Below, piece after piece: positions 34,701 through 46,622 of a DNA stretch of 64,000 nt. Made by a program: the position numbers and the translations under genes. Numbering within the stretch: the stretch's first letter is position 1; the number at the start of each line of letters is the position of its first letter. The stretch covers positions 1 to 64,000 of the forward strand of contig VTPC01090427.1 of the NCBI GenBank assembly GCA_011009095.1. Reading direction: 5' to 3'. The notes under the pieces were generated by a model, which saw only the letters and a program-made list of their open reading frames with translations, ran no database searches and had not been told where the DNA came from. Origin of the DNA: Ignelater luminosus. Lineage: Eukaryota; Arthropoda; Insecta; Coleoptera; Elateridae.

Positions 34701-37700
34701 TTAGACTTTTATATTTATCCTAAAAGTGATGTACAATCAGAGCATGGCGCAAATAAAAGCGAGACAAGAAAGATTTTTGAAAAAAAAATAATGTAGCCAG
34801 TAAGTTGATATTCGTATGAATAAATGTGACTCTTGTGTTCTCAAACATTTCATCCTTCTTTTAGTTCAGTTTCGTAGATTTACATTATTTACTTTAACCA
34901 TTTGGGTTCCGAATGAATTCGAATTTTTTGTTGACAATGTGATCCAGAAAAATACTGTTTTTTTTTCTTTGAACTCAATCACATATTTTAAAAACTTCTG
35001 TAGACTATTTAAATTTTTTGCTTTTACAAACCCACTGGCTGTTACCAACGAAAATGTTTCAATATGATGATGACACCTTTTTTTCTAACATGTATTTGTT
35101 CAAAATTATTCGATTTACCTTAAAGTGTGATTCTGATTATAGTTAAAATTGTAAAATATATTGTAAAAACATTATATTACGTATAGCCGGTAAGCAGCTA
35201 CTTTGTTTTGCGATGTATGCATGTATAATTAAAAATAAATCGCGTTAGTGTCAATATAGTTGTTTTTAATGGCCTTTTTATAAATCAGTGATTCAGTAAT
35301 TAATTTAATCTACAAAAATAAACATTCAGATATAAAAAAGCACACATACGTACATTAATATATCACATAACACCAACTTTTCTTTTTTTATGAGAGCGAG
35401 GTTTTATAAACTGACGTCTTAAACGAACTTGAATACTTTTTGTACATTAAAATGACGTAAATACAACTTCTTCCGTTAACCTTGAAAAAAACATAAAATG
35501 TTAATGAATTGATTATTGTTGATCGACCAGTGAGTGATTTCAAACTGATTGTGTATATCAAATAATAATGTCCGTGTACACATATTATACCTACATGCGC
35601 TGACAAATAAAACGTAGAGAAAAATGTTCTGTCTAGGCGATATAACATACGATATGTAGTTATTTAGTGTAAGAAGATAAAAATAAAATTTCTTTTAGAC
35701 AATTTTACAGGGAATTATTCTAAGGATGGTAAATCATCACTCTTTATTAGCAGTCTTGATGAAATAACTATTATCTCTTGAATAAGATTGCTAAATACTA
35801 ACGTCCAGTAATGTTGGGGATAACAGTTAGATCTATTCCATATTAAATTGCAAGAAAATCTTTCTCATCCAGCAATTACTATTCCGCAAAAAGGATTTTC
35901 TATTACTCTCTTGACTCTAGTCCCTCATAACTCTTTTAAGGTAATTATATTTAATTAATTCCTAAATTTAAAAATCAATCGAATTTTATTAAATCTTCCC
36001 AATATTGAATTTCATTTAAAAACATACAGTACAGTAATAGAAAATAAATATGAAACAATTAAGTAAGAAATACTAAACTGTAATGTATAATTGAATGGTT
36101 TACACAGCGGACACATTTTGTAGATCTTGTTATGCCAAATTCACAAAATGAATGGCAAAATATTTCACAAGAATCTGAAACACTGGAATTTTCCACTTTG
36201 CATCAGTGCCTTAGACGGGAAATATATTACGCTTAGAGCTCCAAGAAGTGCTAGATCTTGTTTTTATAACTACAAAATAGTCATAGCACTGTGCTTTTGA
36301 CCCCTGCTGATGTTAATTGTAGATTTTTATATGTCGATGTCGGTGTTAATGGTAGCATTGGTGATGGTGGGGTGTCATCTTTCAAACAAGGAATCGACAC
36401 TGAAGCACCTTCTTTTCCAGAAAATGAATGTTCACTGGGACAAGATATTTCTGCGTCTTACACATTTGTTGCAGATGATGCTTTCCCCCTATCGCATAGA
36501 ATTATGAAACCTTGTAGACTTATAGTAACCGAGGACTTATAATGAAAAGAAGTTTGTAACTATAGAATTTCAAAAGCTCGACGAGTTATAGAAAGTCGGA
36601 CCGGGACCTTTCGCTGCGCATCTTTCGCCGCGAGTCATTCACCGCAGGGACAGTTCGCCGCAAACAAGTTCCAACGTATTTACTTTGAGATATTTATCTG
36701 AACTAATGTGAAATTATGCTTTATTTTTGCTAATTTGTCACATAATGGTAATAACTAATGTGAAATTTATAAAAGTAAGCCGACAGTAAAGGGTTTTCCA
36801 ATAAGAGGTGTTATTTTGATATTCAAAGAAAAGTGCCATTTTTAAATATAAATGATCGGATGTTTATTTCATTATAAAGAGGAAGGTATGCCGTTAATAG
36901 TGGAAAATAACATCAGGCAAATGACCACCACGGCCACGCTTACAGGACAATATCCTTTTCATGAAATTTTCCATAACCAAATCGCAAAGTGGCTGCCCTA
37001 TGTCCTCGATAGCCTCACGAATTCCATCTTTGAGGTCTTGAATCGACGCTGGGCTGTTGGCGTAGACCTTCTCTTTCACGTGGCCCCAAAGAAAGAAGTC
37101 GCAAGGTGTTAAATCACAAGATCTCGGTGGCCAATTGTGATCACCTCTTCGAGAGATAACACGGTCCGGAAACTTTTTCCGTAAAAGATCAATGGTTTCG
37201 TTGCTTGTGTGGCACGTAGCGCCGTCTTGTTGAAAGTAAACGTTGTCCAGATCAATACCATCCAATTCCGGCCATAAAAAATCGTTAATCATCTCTCGAT
37301 AGCGCAATCCAGTCACCGTAACTGTTGCTCCAGCCTCATTTTCGAAAAAGTAAGGTCCAATGACTCCGCCGGACCATAAACCGCACCAAACAGTCACACG
37401 TTGAGGATAGAGAGACTTTTCAACAATAACTCTTGGATTTTCTGAGCCCCAGATCCGACAATTTTGCTTGTTGACGAAGCCACCGAGGTGGAAATGGGCC
37501 TCATCACTCAAGATGATTTTTCGATGGAATTCTGGATCATTTTCATGCATTTCAACGACCCAATCAGCAAAGACACGACGTTGTTGATGATCGGCCGGCT
37601 TGAGTTCTTGTGTTAACTGGACTTTATAAGCCTTAAGACCCAAATCTTTATGCAAAATACGGTGTAATGACGTTTGTGGAATGGCTAATTCCAAAGAACG

Positions 37701-40700
37701 ACGAGGAATGGACAAACCTGGGTTTTCTTTAACACTTTCGGCTACAACAGCAATATTCTCGGCTGTTCTTGAGCGACGTGCACGGGTTTTATTCTTCACA
37801 TCACTAACTTGTCCCAAGAGCTCGAATTTTTTCACCAATTTCTGTATTGCGGTCCGACAAGGTGCTTCACGGTGACCCAAAAATGTTCGAGTTTTACGAA
37901 CCGTCTCTGCCAAATTTTCACCATTTTTATAGTGAATTTTAATAATTTCAATGCGTTGTTGAAGCGTGTATCGTTCCATATTTATTAATGGCGTAGTTTC
38001 TACTTGTCAAATGTCAAAAAATGATAGCTTCAAAAGTGACATCTACCGAAATAGCGGGCTATTCAAAATAACACCTCTTATTGGAAAACCCTTTAGTTTA
38101 TTTTACAAATCATAATCCGTAATTAACAAACTAAAATATGAAATGGATGGTGTACAAAACGTTTTTTGTGTTTGGCAGTATTGCACTAAGTTCATTTTGA
38201 CAGATTGCTAATTTTATGTTTTCTCGACATTTAATAGCTTATAGAACAAGAACAGATAAGTCTTACTTACATTTCAAATGCAAATTTGATAGTGAGTAAA
38301 TCAAATTATATTAAATTTAACCTTATTTCAAATTGTTACATATCTTACGAATTTGAAAATTTGAAACAGTTTACTAGATGCAAAGTTTTAAAATGCTAGT
38401 CAATAAAACTCAAAATTTGTTTATTGTTTGTGAGTGGTAAATTTACTTTCATATAGGCATATACTTCTATTCGTACACTTGTAATAAAAACAAATAAACA
38501 TATTTGATAATTGCAGTTAAAATTAAATAAACGACAAATTGTGCACAACAACTCTTAGATCTCTTTATTTCTAGTCTTACTTAATTTTTAGCGTCGAATA
38601 ATTAGCCAAGTGTTCAGGTTTGTTGTTTAAAAAAAGCACAGTAAATTTCAAAATTTGATTATTTATTATAAAAGTATTACAATTCACGTTACTTATTAAC
38701 GAATTTAGGGCGCCATTTGATAATTGTGTGACAACCCTGGTAAATAATCAATTATATTTCGATTTTCATAATCTTCAACAATGGCCTTAATATTTTGGTC
38801 TAGTTTAATATATTTCTGGAGCTTCTTTTCTGGTTGTTGTCCGGAAACGAGTTTCTCGAAGGCCAGATCCCGTCCCCGTTGAATTTTTTTTAATTCATCA
38901 ATAAATTTCCAAATGACTGGATGATCCATCCCTAGTTCTGTCTGTAGCCTTCTATGGGCGGCTTCGGCATAATTGTTAGTTCTCTGAGAATTGGAAAGAA
39001 CTCGTTCATAAACAGACCACCAATCAGGACGAAATAATGGTGTTCGTCGTCCATTACCTCGTCGATTAGGACGTCCAACATAATTGTCTTCAAACCATTG
39101 CAACAAAGGTTGAAGTTCGGGAGGCAAATATTCCGCTAATGCATCGATTGCCTCATCTAAATCCGCCACTGGCACAAATGCTAACGATGTGATCATTTTG
39201 GACTTTAGTGCAAAATCACCATCTGAATTGTAATTTTGCAGTAAATGAAGATTCGCTAGTTGTTTTTTCAAGTTTTTGGTTAAATGAAAAAAACAACCGT
39301 ATATTTTACATTCCTCAAATTTTTCCGAAAAAGCATTTATCGCAGCACTTTTATAATCGAACGAAATAAATTTAGGGTTTAATCTAGGCTCAATTTCCAG
39401 AAGCATTTCTAACATCTTCTTATATGTATTTTCTTGTTTATTAGTCAATAGTGCGTAGATAATTGGATGTACACCTCCATACCGTTTCGCCAAAATAGTG
39501 TAAACTTGGTAGAACAATTGAGGTGCAGATCTAAATGTCCCATCGACAAACCAGTGAAATGATTCTTGTAGTATCTGCAAAAATAAAATATATATTATAA
39601 TTACCAATAGTTGAAGCGGCCAAAAAAAATAAATGTTGCAAATACCTCATAATAAATGTTCTATATTTTAATTTTTACTTACTTGTAGATTTTTCTGTCT
39701 TCCAAAAATTAAAATTCGATAAGGTGAGGGTCCACTGTCTGCAATTAAAAAGTTTTATTCTATTCCGGTTCCACAATCATACCGTTTATATTTTTCCGGA
39801 ATTTCCAACTCCTCTAGGCTTGTGGGACTTATTGGGGCTGCTGAGACTTGGTTTCTTTTTCGTCTGACCATTTTTTTAATAGATCTGACTTTTGGCAGAG
39901 CGACTTCCGCACTTTGACTTAAATTAGCAACACAATTATTAATCAATTGTGCTGTAGGTTCTAAAGTCTCATTCGCACGGAGTTTTATCTTCGTAATTAC
40001 TTCCTCAGCTTCGATTCTTGCTGCAGAAGCATCGTGATTATGAGAATTAATTTCTTTCACTATTACACCATTTTCCGTATGAATTCGGGCTTTGCAATTT
40101 ATACTTCGTTGATCACAACGCCAAAACATTTTAGTAGCACAAGCACTCTCTCGATCAAAGATATACAAATATCTATTAGAGGCAAACTTCTCCTTATTTC
40201 TCTTGGTTAAAATCTTTTGGTTCTCCATTTCTTGATTATTCACAGACACTACTAGTTTACACTGAAAAATTGTGAAAAAATTTAAATGTTATATATACCA
40301 CCACCATCAAGGACCAGGTAGATTTAAGGTCCGTAATACTCATCCCCCTCCTACACTCTGCTTATTAAAACATCCAAACTTTTTTTTTAAGTAGCAAACA
40401 AACTTGTGAATTAAAAATGTATTTAAAAGTAAAGTACATTTTCTTAAAATTCTTTAAGTCTTTGGGAACAAATCTTAGAAAGGACGCACAACTTCATTAT
40501 AATATTGAAAAACCTAAATATTTTGTAATGTTACATTGACGAGATATAAATACACATGTTTTAACAAAAAAAATTTTAAAAAAATTTAAAAAAATTGTCC
40601 ACTCCATTAGCGTAAATATAATATAGTTAGACCGTAGTGTTAGACCGACAAAGAGGCTGCAAGTTCTGGAGATTTGTTTGGTTTGGCTGTAAATAACAGA

Positions 40701-43700
40701 CTTTTAGCGGAATAATAGGAAACAAGAAATATTTTAAAATTTATTAACGTACCTAGTACGAATAACACCATAAAGTAATTTAAATTTTAAAGGTTCGAAT
40801 AGGATATAATGAAAATTTCACAGATGTGGAACGAATGCGACTTGCGTTATACTTTATGACTTCAAGAATGCAATTTTTAAGTTACCGACAAAATGCAATA
40901 AAAAAGAATGCCGACAAATTATACAATAAATATACAAATTCCAATAAATAAACGTGACCACACATAATAAAAATGTTGAAGAGCGTTAAAAGTGAATCCG
41001 AAACCGGCAGTAAAAATTTTGCTTATTCAGCTTATTGTCTGATTGATATTGCATAACGGTTGCATTATCTCTCCCAAAATCACATTATTGCAACAGGAAC
41101 TATATGAGACAACCGCATTCAAACTTGTAGTCTGGAATCTAAAGAAATTATTATTACTTCAAATAGTCATTAACAATAAATTATAGAACATTATTAGCAA
41201 TATATTAAGCATGTTATCGTATACCATGGAGAAGAACAATTGTTTTACAAATTAAAATTTATTAAAATTAATCTTTGTAAAGATGGTGTCTAATGCAGAG
41301 TAAATGCGCAACGGAAATTTTTAAAGCAAAATTGTGCATTAGATACGTATACCACAAAAAATTGAAATATACCGACTGTGTTAGATTTTGTTTTCTAGAC
41401 GTTTTTAGTAGATATGAATATGTGGTAAATTAAATATCATATTTGCTAAGAAGTTGAAATCGAGTCCGCATTTGCTTCGCTGCCCTCAACTAAAAATCTT
41501 CAAATGGAATTGTCAGTATGCTACATTTGTGAATGGTTACCGCGGCGAAAATATCTGCGGCGAAAAGTGTCTGCGGCCAAAAGCTCGCGGCGAAAGGTTC
41601 GCGGCGAATGAGTCGTGGCGAATTGTCCTAGACCGATAGAAAGTAGTTTTGTAATACTAGTAAATAGATTTAGGGTCCTATTAGAAACTATTAATTCGAA
41701 TCCTGAAAAGATGGAGTTAGGTTGTTGCATCCTATATAATTTCTTAGCAACAAAAAAATGACAAAGATTACACAGATATCGATTTATCTGGAGATTCATT
41801 ATTTCTAAATGGTTTACAACAGCAACAAAGTGGCAATCGATCTACGAGAAGAGCTCGTCACACTAGAGATAGCTTTAGGGACTATTTTAATACAGTGGGT
41901 GCTGTACCATGGCAAAATAAAGTTCTGCAGTAATTATGTATGTAAATTATATTTGTTTTATTGTTTAATAATTTTCTGTTTCTGTGTTCATATATTTTAT
42001 TGTTAGTGACTGTAATCTTTTTATTTATATATTTCTTTGTTAGATGGTAATATCATCCTACAATTTATTCTCTAGTTTATGTGTATCTGTAGCACTGATC
42101 CTTTCCTCTCTATACACATGGATTTCTGCTTCTGATAAGTTAGATTTTGATAATGGGATATTTAAATGATCAAAAATTGCATACTATTATAATACCATAA
42201 AGAGGGTAAACCTAAAAGAAGGTAATTTTATTGAGAAAATATTTATATAGTTTTTAAAACAAACAAACAGTTATGTTTCCAGAACTTTACCATAACTTAC
42301 CTCGCCTTTATCTTTGCCAGTTTTTAAGGACGGCAGATACTTTTTTGTTTCTGCAGTACAATTATTTCGAAGACCTGCCCATTTCTTTTAGATTGGCAGT
42401 TCTAATTTTAAAAAATTTTATTATTGCATTTTATTCTTATAATTTTTAATTGTTGGTAATGTCAGCTTTTAACTTATACAAGGTGTAGAATATACAGTGC
42501 GATTCTTTGAAAGTTAAGATTTTTAAGAATATTCGCTTTTACTACTATGACGTTGCGTCCTAAATCTTCACGGAAAAAAGGTTTTGCCTTTTGTCAATTA
42601 ATTCTTTTTAAATTACCTGCATTATTTCTTTGAACATATATACTAAAGCTAAAGAATTTTGTTTTTGTCTAATTCCTCTTAAAGGACCTACCACAAAATT
42701 TCTGTTGGAAATTTTAGAACATCATTATTATCTGTTTCTACCAAGACCTGTATGTACTAGCAATATAAAAAGCTTGTCCTTATTTTACAGGACATCATAT
42801 CAGTTCAGTTTCTTTACGATTCCTTGACAGTAGTTGTAACAGCTCGTTTAATCTTGTTAATAATTAACATTAATTATTTTATCCTGTTATTATTTATTAT
42901 TATAATAAACACCGGTACTTAACATCAGTCACCTCAACAGCGTATTTGAAATAATAAGCATCAATGAAAAGGGAAATAGATGAAGATAAATACTCAAATT
43001 TTTCTTAATCAACTTTTTTCCAAAGTGCTATAATTTTCGAGTTAATTGTAACTGTAAAATTGAGTCCAGTTCTGTCAATCCTCTTGAAAAGGACAAAAAA
43101 ATATGCCAGGAAGTTCTTAACATTTTAAAAAGCATTATTGTTTATTATTTTGACATTTTAATACATCTTGCATAAATACTACTTAATATGTATTTATTTA
43201 AATTTGGTAACAACAAAAACTTGAAAGTGATGCAAGCTATTTGTTAAAGCCACTAGGCAAAACAATCTTCTTATTGATTTAGTTTAATTTAGTTGAGCTA
43301 TATTTTAACATATTAATGAAAGAATAAAGTGAAAAACCTTACACGATTTACTTACTTGTTTTATCTTTAAATTAAATAACAACTAGAAAAAGGTGAAATT
43401 TATTTTTTGTATAAAAAAAACTTTAATGATGACTTAATGAGTAATATTTACTTGTTTAAGTTGCGTTAATGTATCGGATTTTAAAGTCAAGTTTATTTCA
43501 AAGCTGTTTTAGCGTACTACGTACAGCTTTTGCATAAATAATGTCACAGTACATTTTCTTAATGAATGAATTAATCTAATACACGAAATCTGATTTAGCA
43601 TTAATTATATAAAATTTGTTTCTCAAGAGCCCACAAGACGACTTTGGATAATTAATATAAAATTAGATTTAGTATATTTAGTTAATTGCTTCATTAAAGA

Positions 43701-46552
43701 AATGATTTGCGACATTATTTATGCAAAAAGCTGTACATGCACAAAGAAGTAGTAAACGAAAGAAAAACAGAATTTAAACAGCCTTTTTTGTTGTTTTTTG
43801 TCTCAGTGATACTAGAGGTTTGACCACCTAAAAGAATGCGCACTATTTCAGTTACATCCTGTATATGTGCAAATACTTGAAAGGTAGATTATCTAACAAA
43901 AATCTAACTAAATATCTTAATGCTGTTCTCGAGATATCGGAAAAACAAAAGATTTTAAATTAAACTTTAACGCTCTGTAGAAAAAAGGATATACGAGGGT
44001 GGTCTGATGGCAGCACTCGTAAATAAAAGCTACTGAATTTCGTTGTTCATCTGTTGACAGTTACTCCCCAAAGTTTCAGCCATTTTGGACGCGCAGTTTT
44101 TATGTAACAGTCGTTTGAGTGAGTTGATGTGAGTCTTTTTGTGAAAATGGACAAAATCGAGTATCGAGCTGTCATTAAATATTTGTTTTTGAAAGGCAAT
44201 ACGCCTTCGCAAATAAAAGATGAGTTGGATTCTGTGTATGGGGACTCTGCACCATCATTTACCACAGTGAAATTTTGGGCTGCTGAATTTAAACGTGGCC
44301 GTAAGAGCTTGGGAGACGATGAACGTTCGGGACGTCCAAAAAACTGCAACTACCGACGAAAACATCGCCAAAGTTCACCAAATGGTGCTAGACGACCGCC
44401 GAATTAAAGTGAGAGAGATAGCAGAGATTATGAACATGTCAAAAGAACGTGTTTGTCGCATATTAAATCAACATTTAGGCATGAGAAAGCTGTCCGCGCG
44501 TTGGGTGCCGCGTTTGCTCACGTTAGACCAAAAACGTGTTCGAATGAATATTTCCAACGCTCTTTTGGCGCAGTTTAGGCGACATAAATCCGAGTTTTGG
44601 CGCCGATTAATTACTGTAGATGAAACTTGGATACACATTATACGCCTGAAACAAAAATACAGTCCAAACAGTGGACTGCAAAGGGGGAACCGGCTCCAAA
44701 AAAAGCAAAAACTGTTTTTTGGCTGGGAAAGTGATGGCGACTGTTTTTTGGGATAGTCATGGAGTTATTTTAATCGATTATCTTCAAAAAGGAAAAACCA
44801 TTACTGGAGTATACTATGCATCATTACTTGACAAGCTGAAGGCAAAACTTGCGAAAAAAACGGCCACATTTGCAGAAAAAGAAAATTCTGTTTCACCAAG
44901 ACAACGCACCGTCTCACACCTCAGCGGTTGCCATGGCGAAAATCCACGAATTACGGTTTGAACTGCTTGTCCATCCGCCTTACTCACCAGATCTAGCCCC
45001 AAGCGACTTCTTTTTGTTCCCTCATCTAAAAATTGCGCTCGGAGGACAAAGATTTTCGTCAAATGAAGAGGCAATCACCTTCGTGAACAATTATTTTGCA
45101 GAGAAAAATGCCGAGTACTATTTGGACGGGTTACAGAGATGGGAGCATCGCTGGGAGAAGTGTGTAGAGTTACAAGGAGACTATGTTGAAAAATAAAAGA
45201 AAATTTTCAGAAAAAATGTCTTGTATCTTTGTTAGGTCAGAAACTTTTCAGACCACCCTCGTACATATAACAAAGTAGGCTTGATTTGTAACGAAGAATA
45301 TAACTGGCACATATTTGCACGTATATAGTTTATATCTTGTATTGGAAAGATACTGATACAATAAAGTAAGTCATTACCTATCTTCTAAAGTGTTTCGGCT
45401 CACTACAACATTTTCAAGCCTTAAATAAAATGACTGAGTAAGGCTGTTCTGTTAGGTGGTAACGCATTAATGAATTTAATTATGCAATTTAGAACCGCTT
45501 TGGTTAAATTGAAGATTTACGTCACTTTATCCTGCCGTCGGAGTTCAATAAGGTATGTACAGTGTACCCTATCGAAAATTAGAATATTTTTTATAAGAAC
45601 ATTAAAAAAGGGGAATTATAGTGTAGAAGAATTACTAACTATTAAACTAAAAAATAGCCAAAACAGGCAAAGCAGCAGTTTAACAAGCATCTGATAAGGA
45701 ATAAATTTTCTACAACTCACTTAAAGAAGCCGTACATATAATTCCAACAAAAAGATGAAGTGGGGATATATTGTTGAACATTGATCAGAAAAATTACCTC
45801 ACACAGTGTATCCCAAATTTGAGGCTCACCGGGATTTTGGGAATTGAAATAGATTCGAAACCGCTTACTTGATTTTTATATTGCTGAATAGTAGGTACAT
45901 TTTTTACTAACTTTACTGAAAATAATGATTTTCTTTAATTATTTCTTGCATGTTTTTTGTTGCCCAAAAGGGGCACACTTTGTTCGCTGATAAATGTTGA
46001 GAAACAAAATAGTACTTCATTGCTCATTGATGTTGTATAGTTTGTCTGGATCTTCAACCAAGATTTTTAAATATTCTGAGACTGCTGCTTCATTATTAAA
46101 ATTAAAAAGGTAGGCACCAAGAAAGGCAGCTATCTGTCACTTGAGCTTTTCTTTATTGTTGCGTTGCATTTATATATGAGCCCTGTTCCATCCGTATTTT
46201 TCAATCTAATTCTCGATTCACATGAGTTATTTCTTTAGAAAGAAGAAAGGCTTCATAGAATTATGCTTGTGAAAGCTTCTAAAAGCAGTGTTGGTGGGTG
46301 CAAAGAGATAAGAGTTACTACTACATTTCTATTTCTACTGCAATATAGACATTTACTCTAAACTACTTGTCAAGACAAACGATTCTTAGTAGCTGCAGAG
46401 AGGCATTAAACAATTAAATCAAACACAAGCACTGTGTGAGACAACAGGTTATGCCTTGAAGTATCAAACAACCTGAATCCGGACAATAGGAAGAGTAGTC
46501 TAAGAATTCAATTCTTGTTCGTTAATCTTATTTATGTAAATGGACTAAAGAA

Positions 46553-46622
<70 letters not shown>

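Larger units (their letters stand above)
36597..41635 (-). mobile_element. Mutator-like element (MULE) with 9-bp target duplication
   Basis: 5039 bp flanked by ATAGAAAGT at 36588-36596 and 41636-41644, a 9-bp direct repeat as expected for Mutator-like elements. The ends are inverted (left CGGACCGGGACCTTTCGC; right, inverted, CGGTCTAGGACAATTCGC). Both carry tandem GCGGCGAAA or TTTCGCCGCG subrepeats (36613-36665 and 41539-41625). It contains a FLYWCH/MULE transposase on the minus strand and, nested within, the DD41D mariner at 36789-38093. Without that insertion it would be about 3.7 kb. Confidence 0.9.

Noticed and set aside
37681..37875. Plus-strand frame inside the DD41D mariner
   Set aside because: Antisense to the intact transposase.
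41454..41639. 61-codon plus-strand frame with [14 protein letters not shown]
   Set aside because: It is produced by the GCGGCGAAA subterminal repeats of the MULE, not by a gene.
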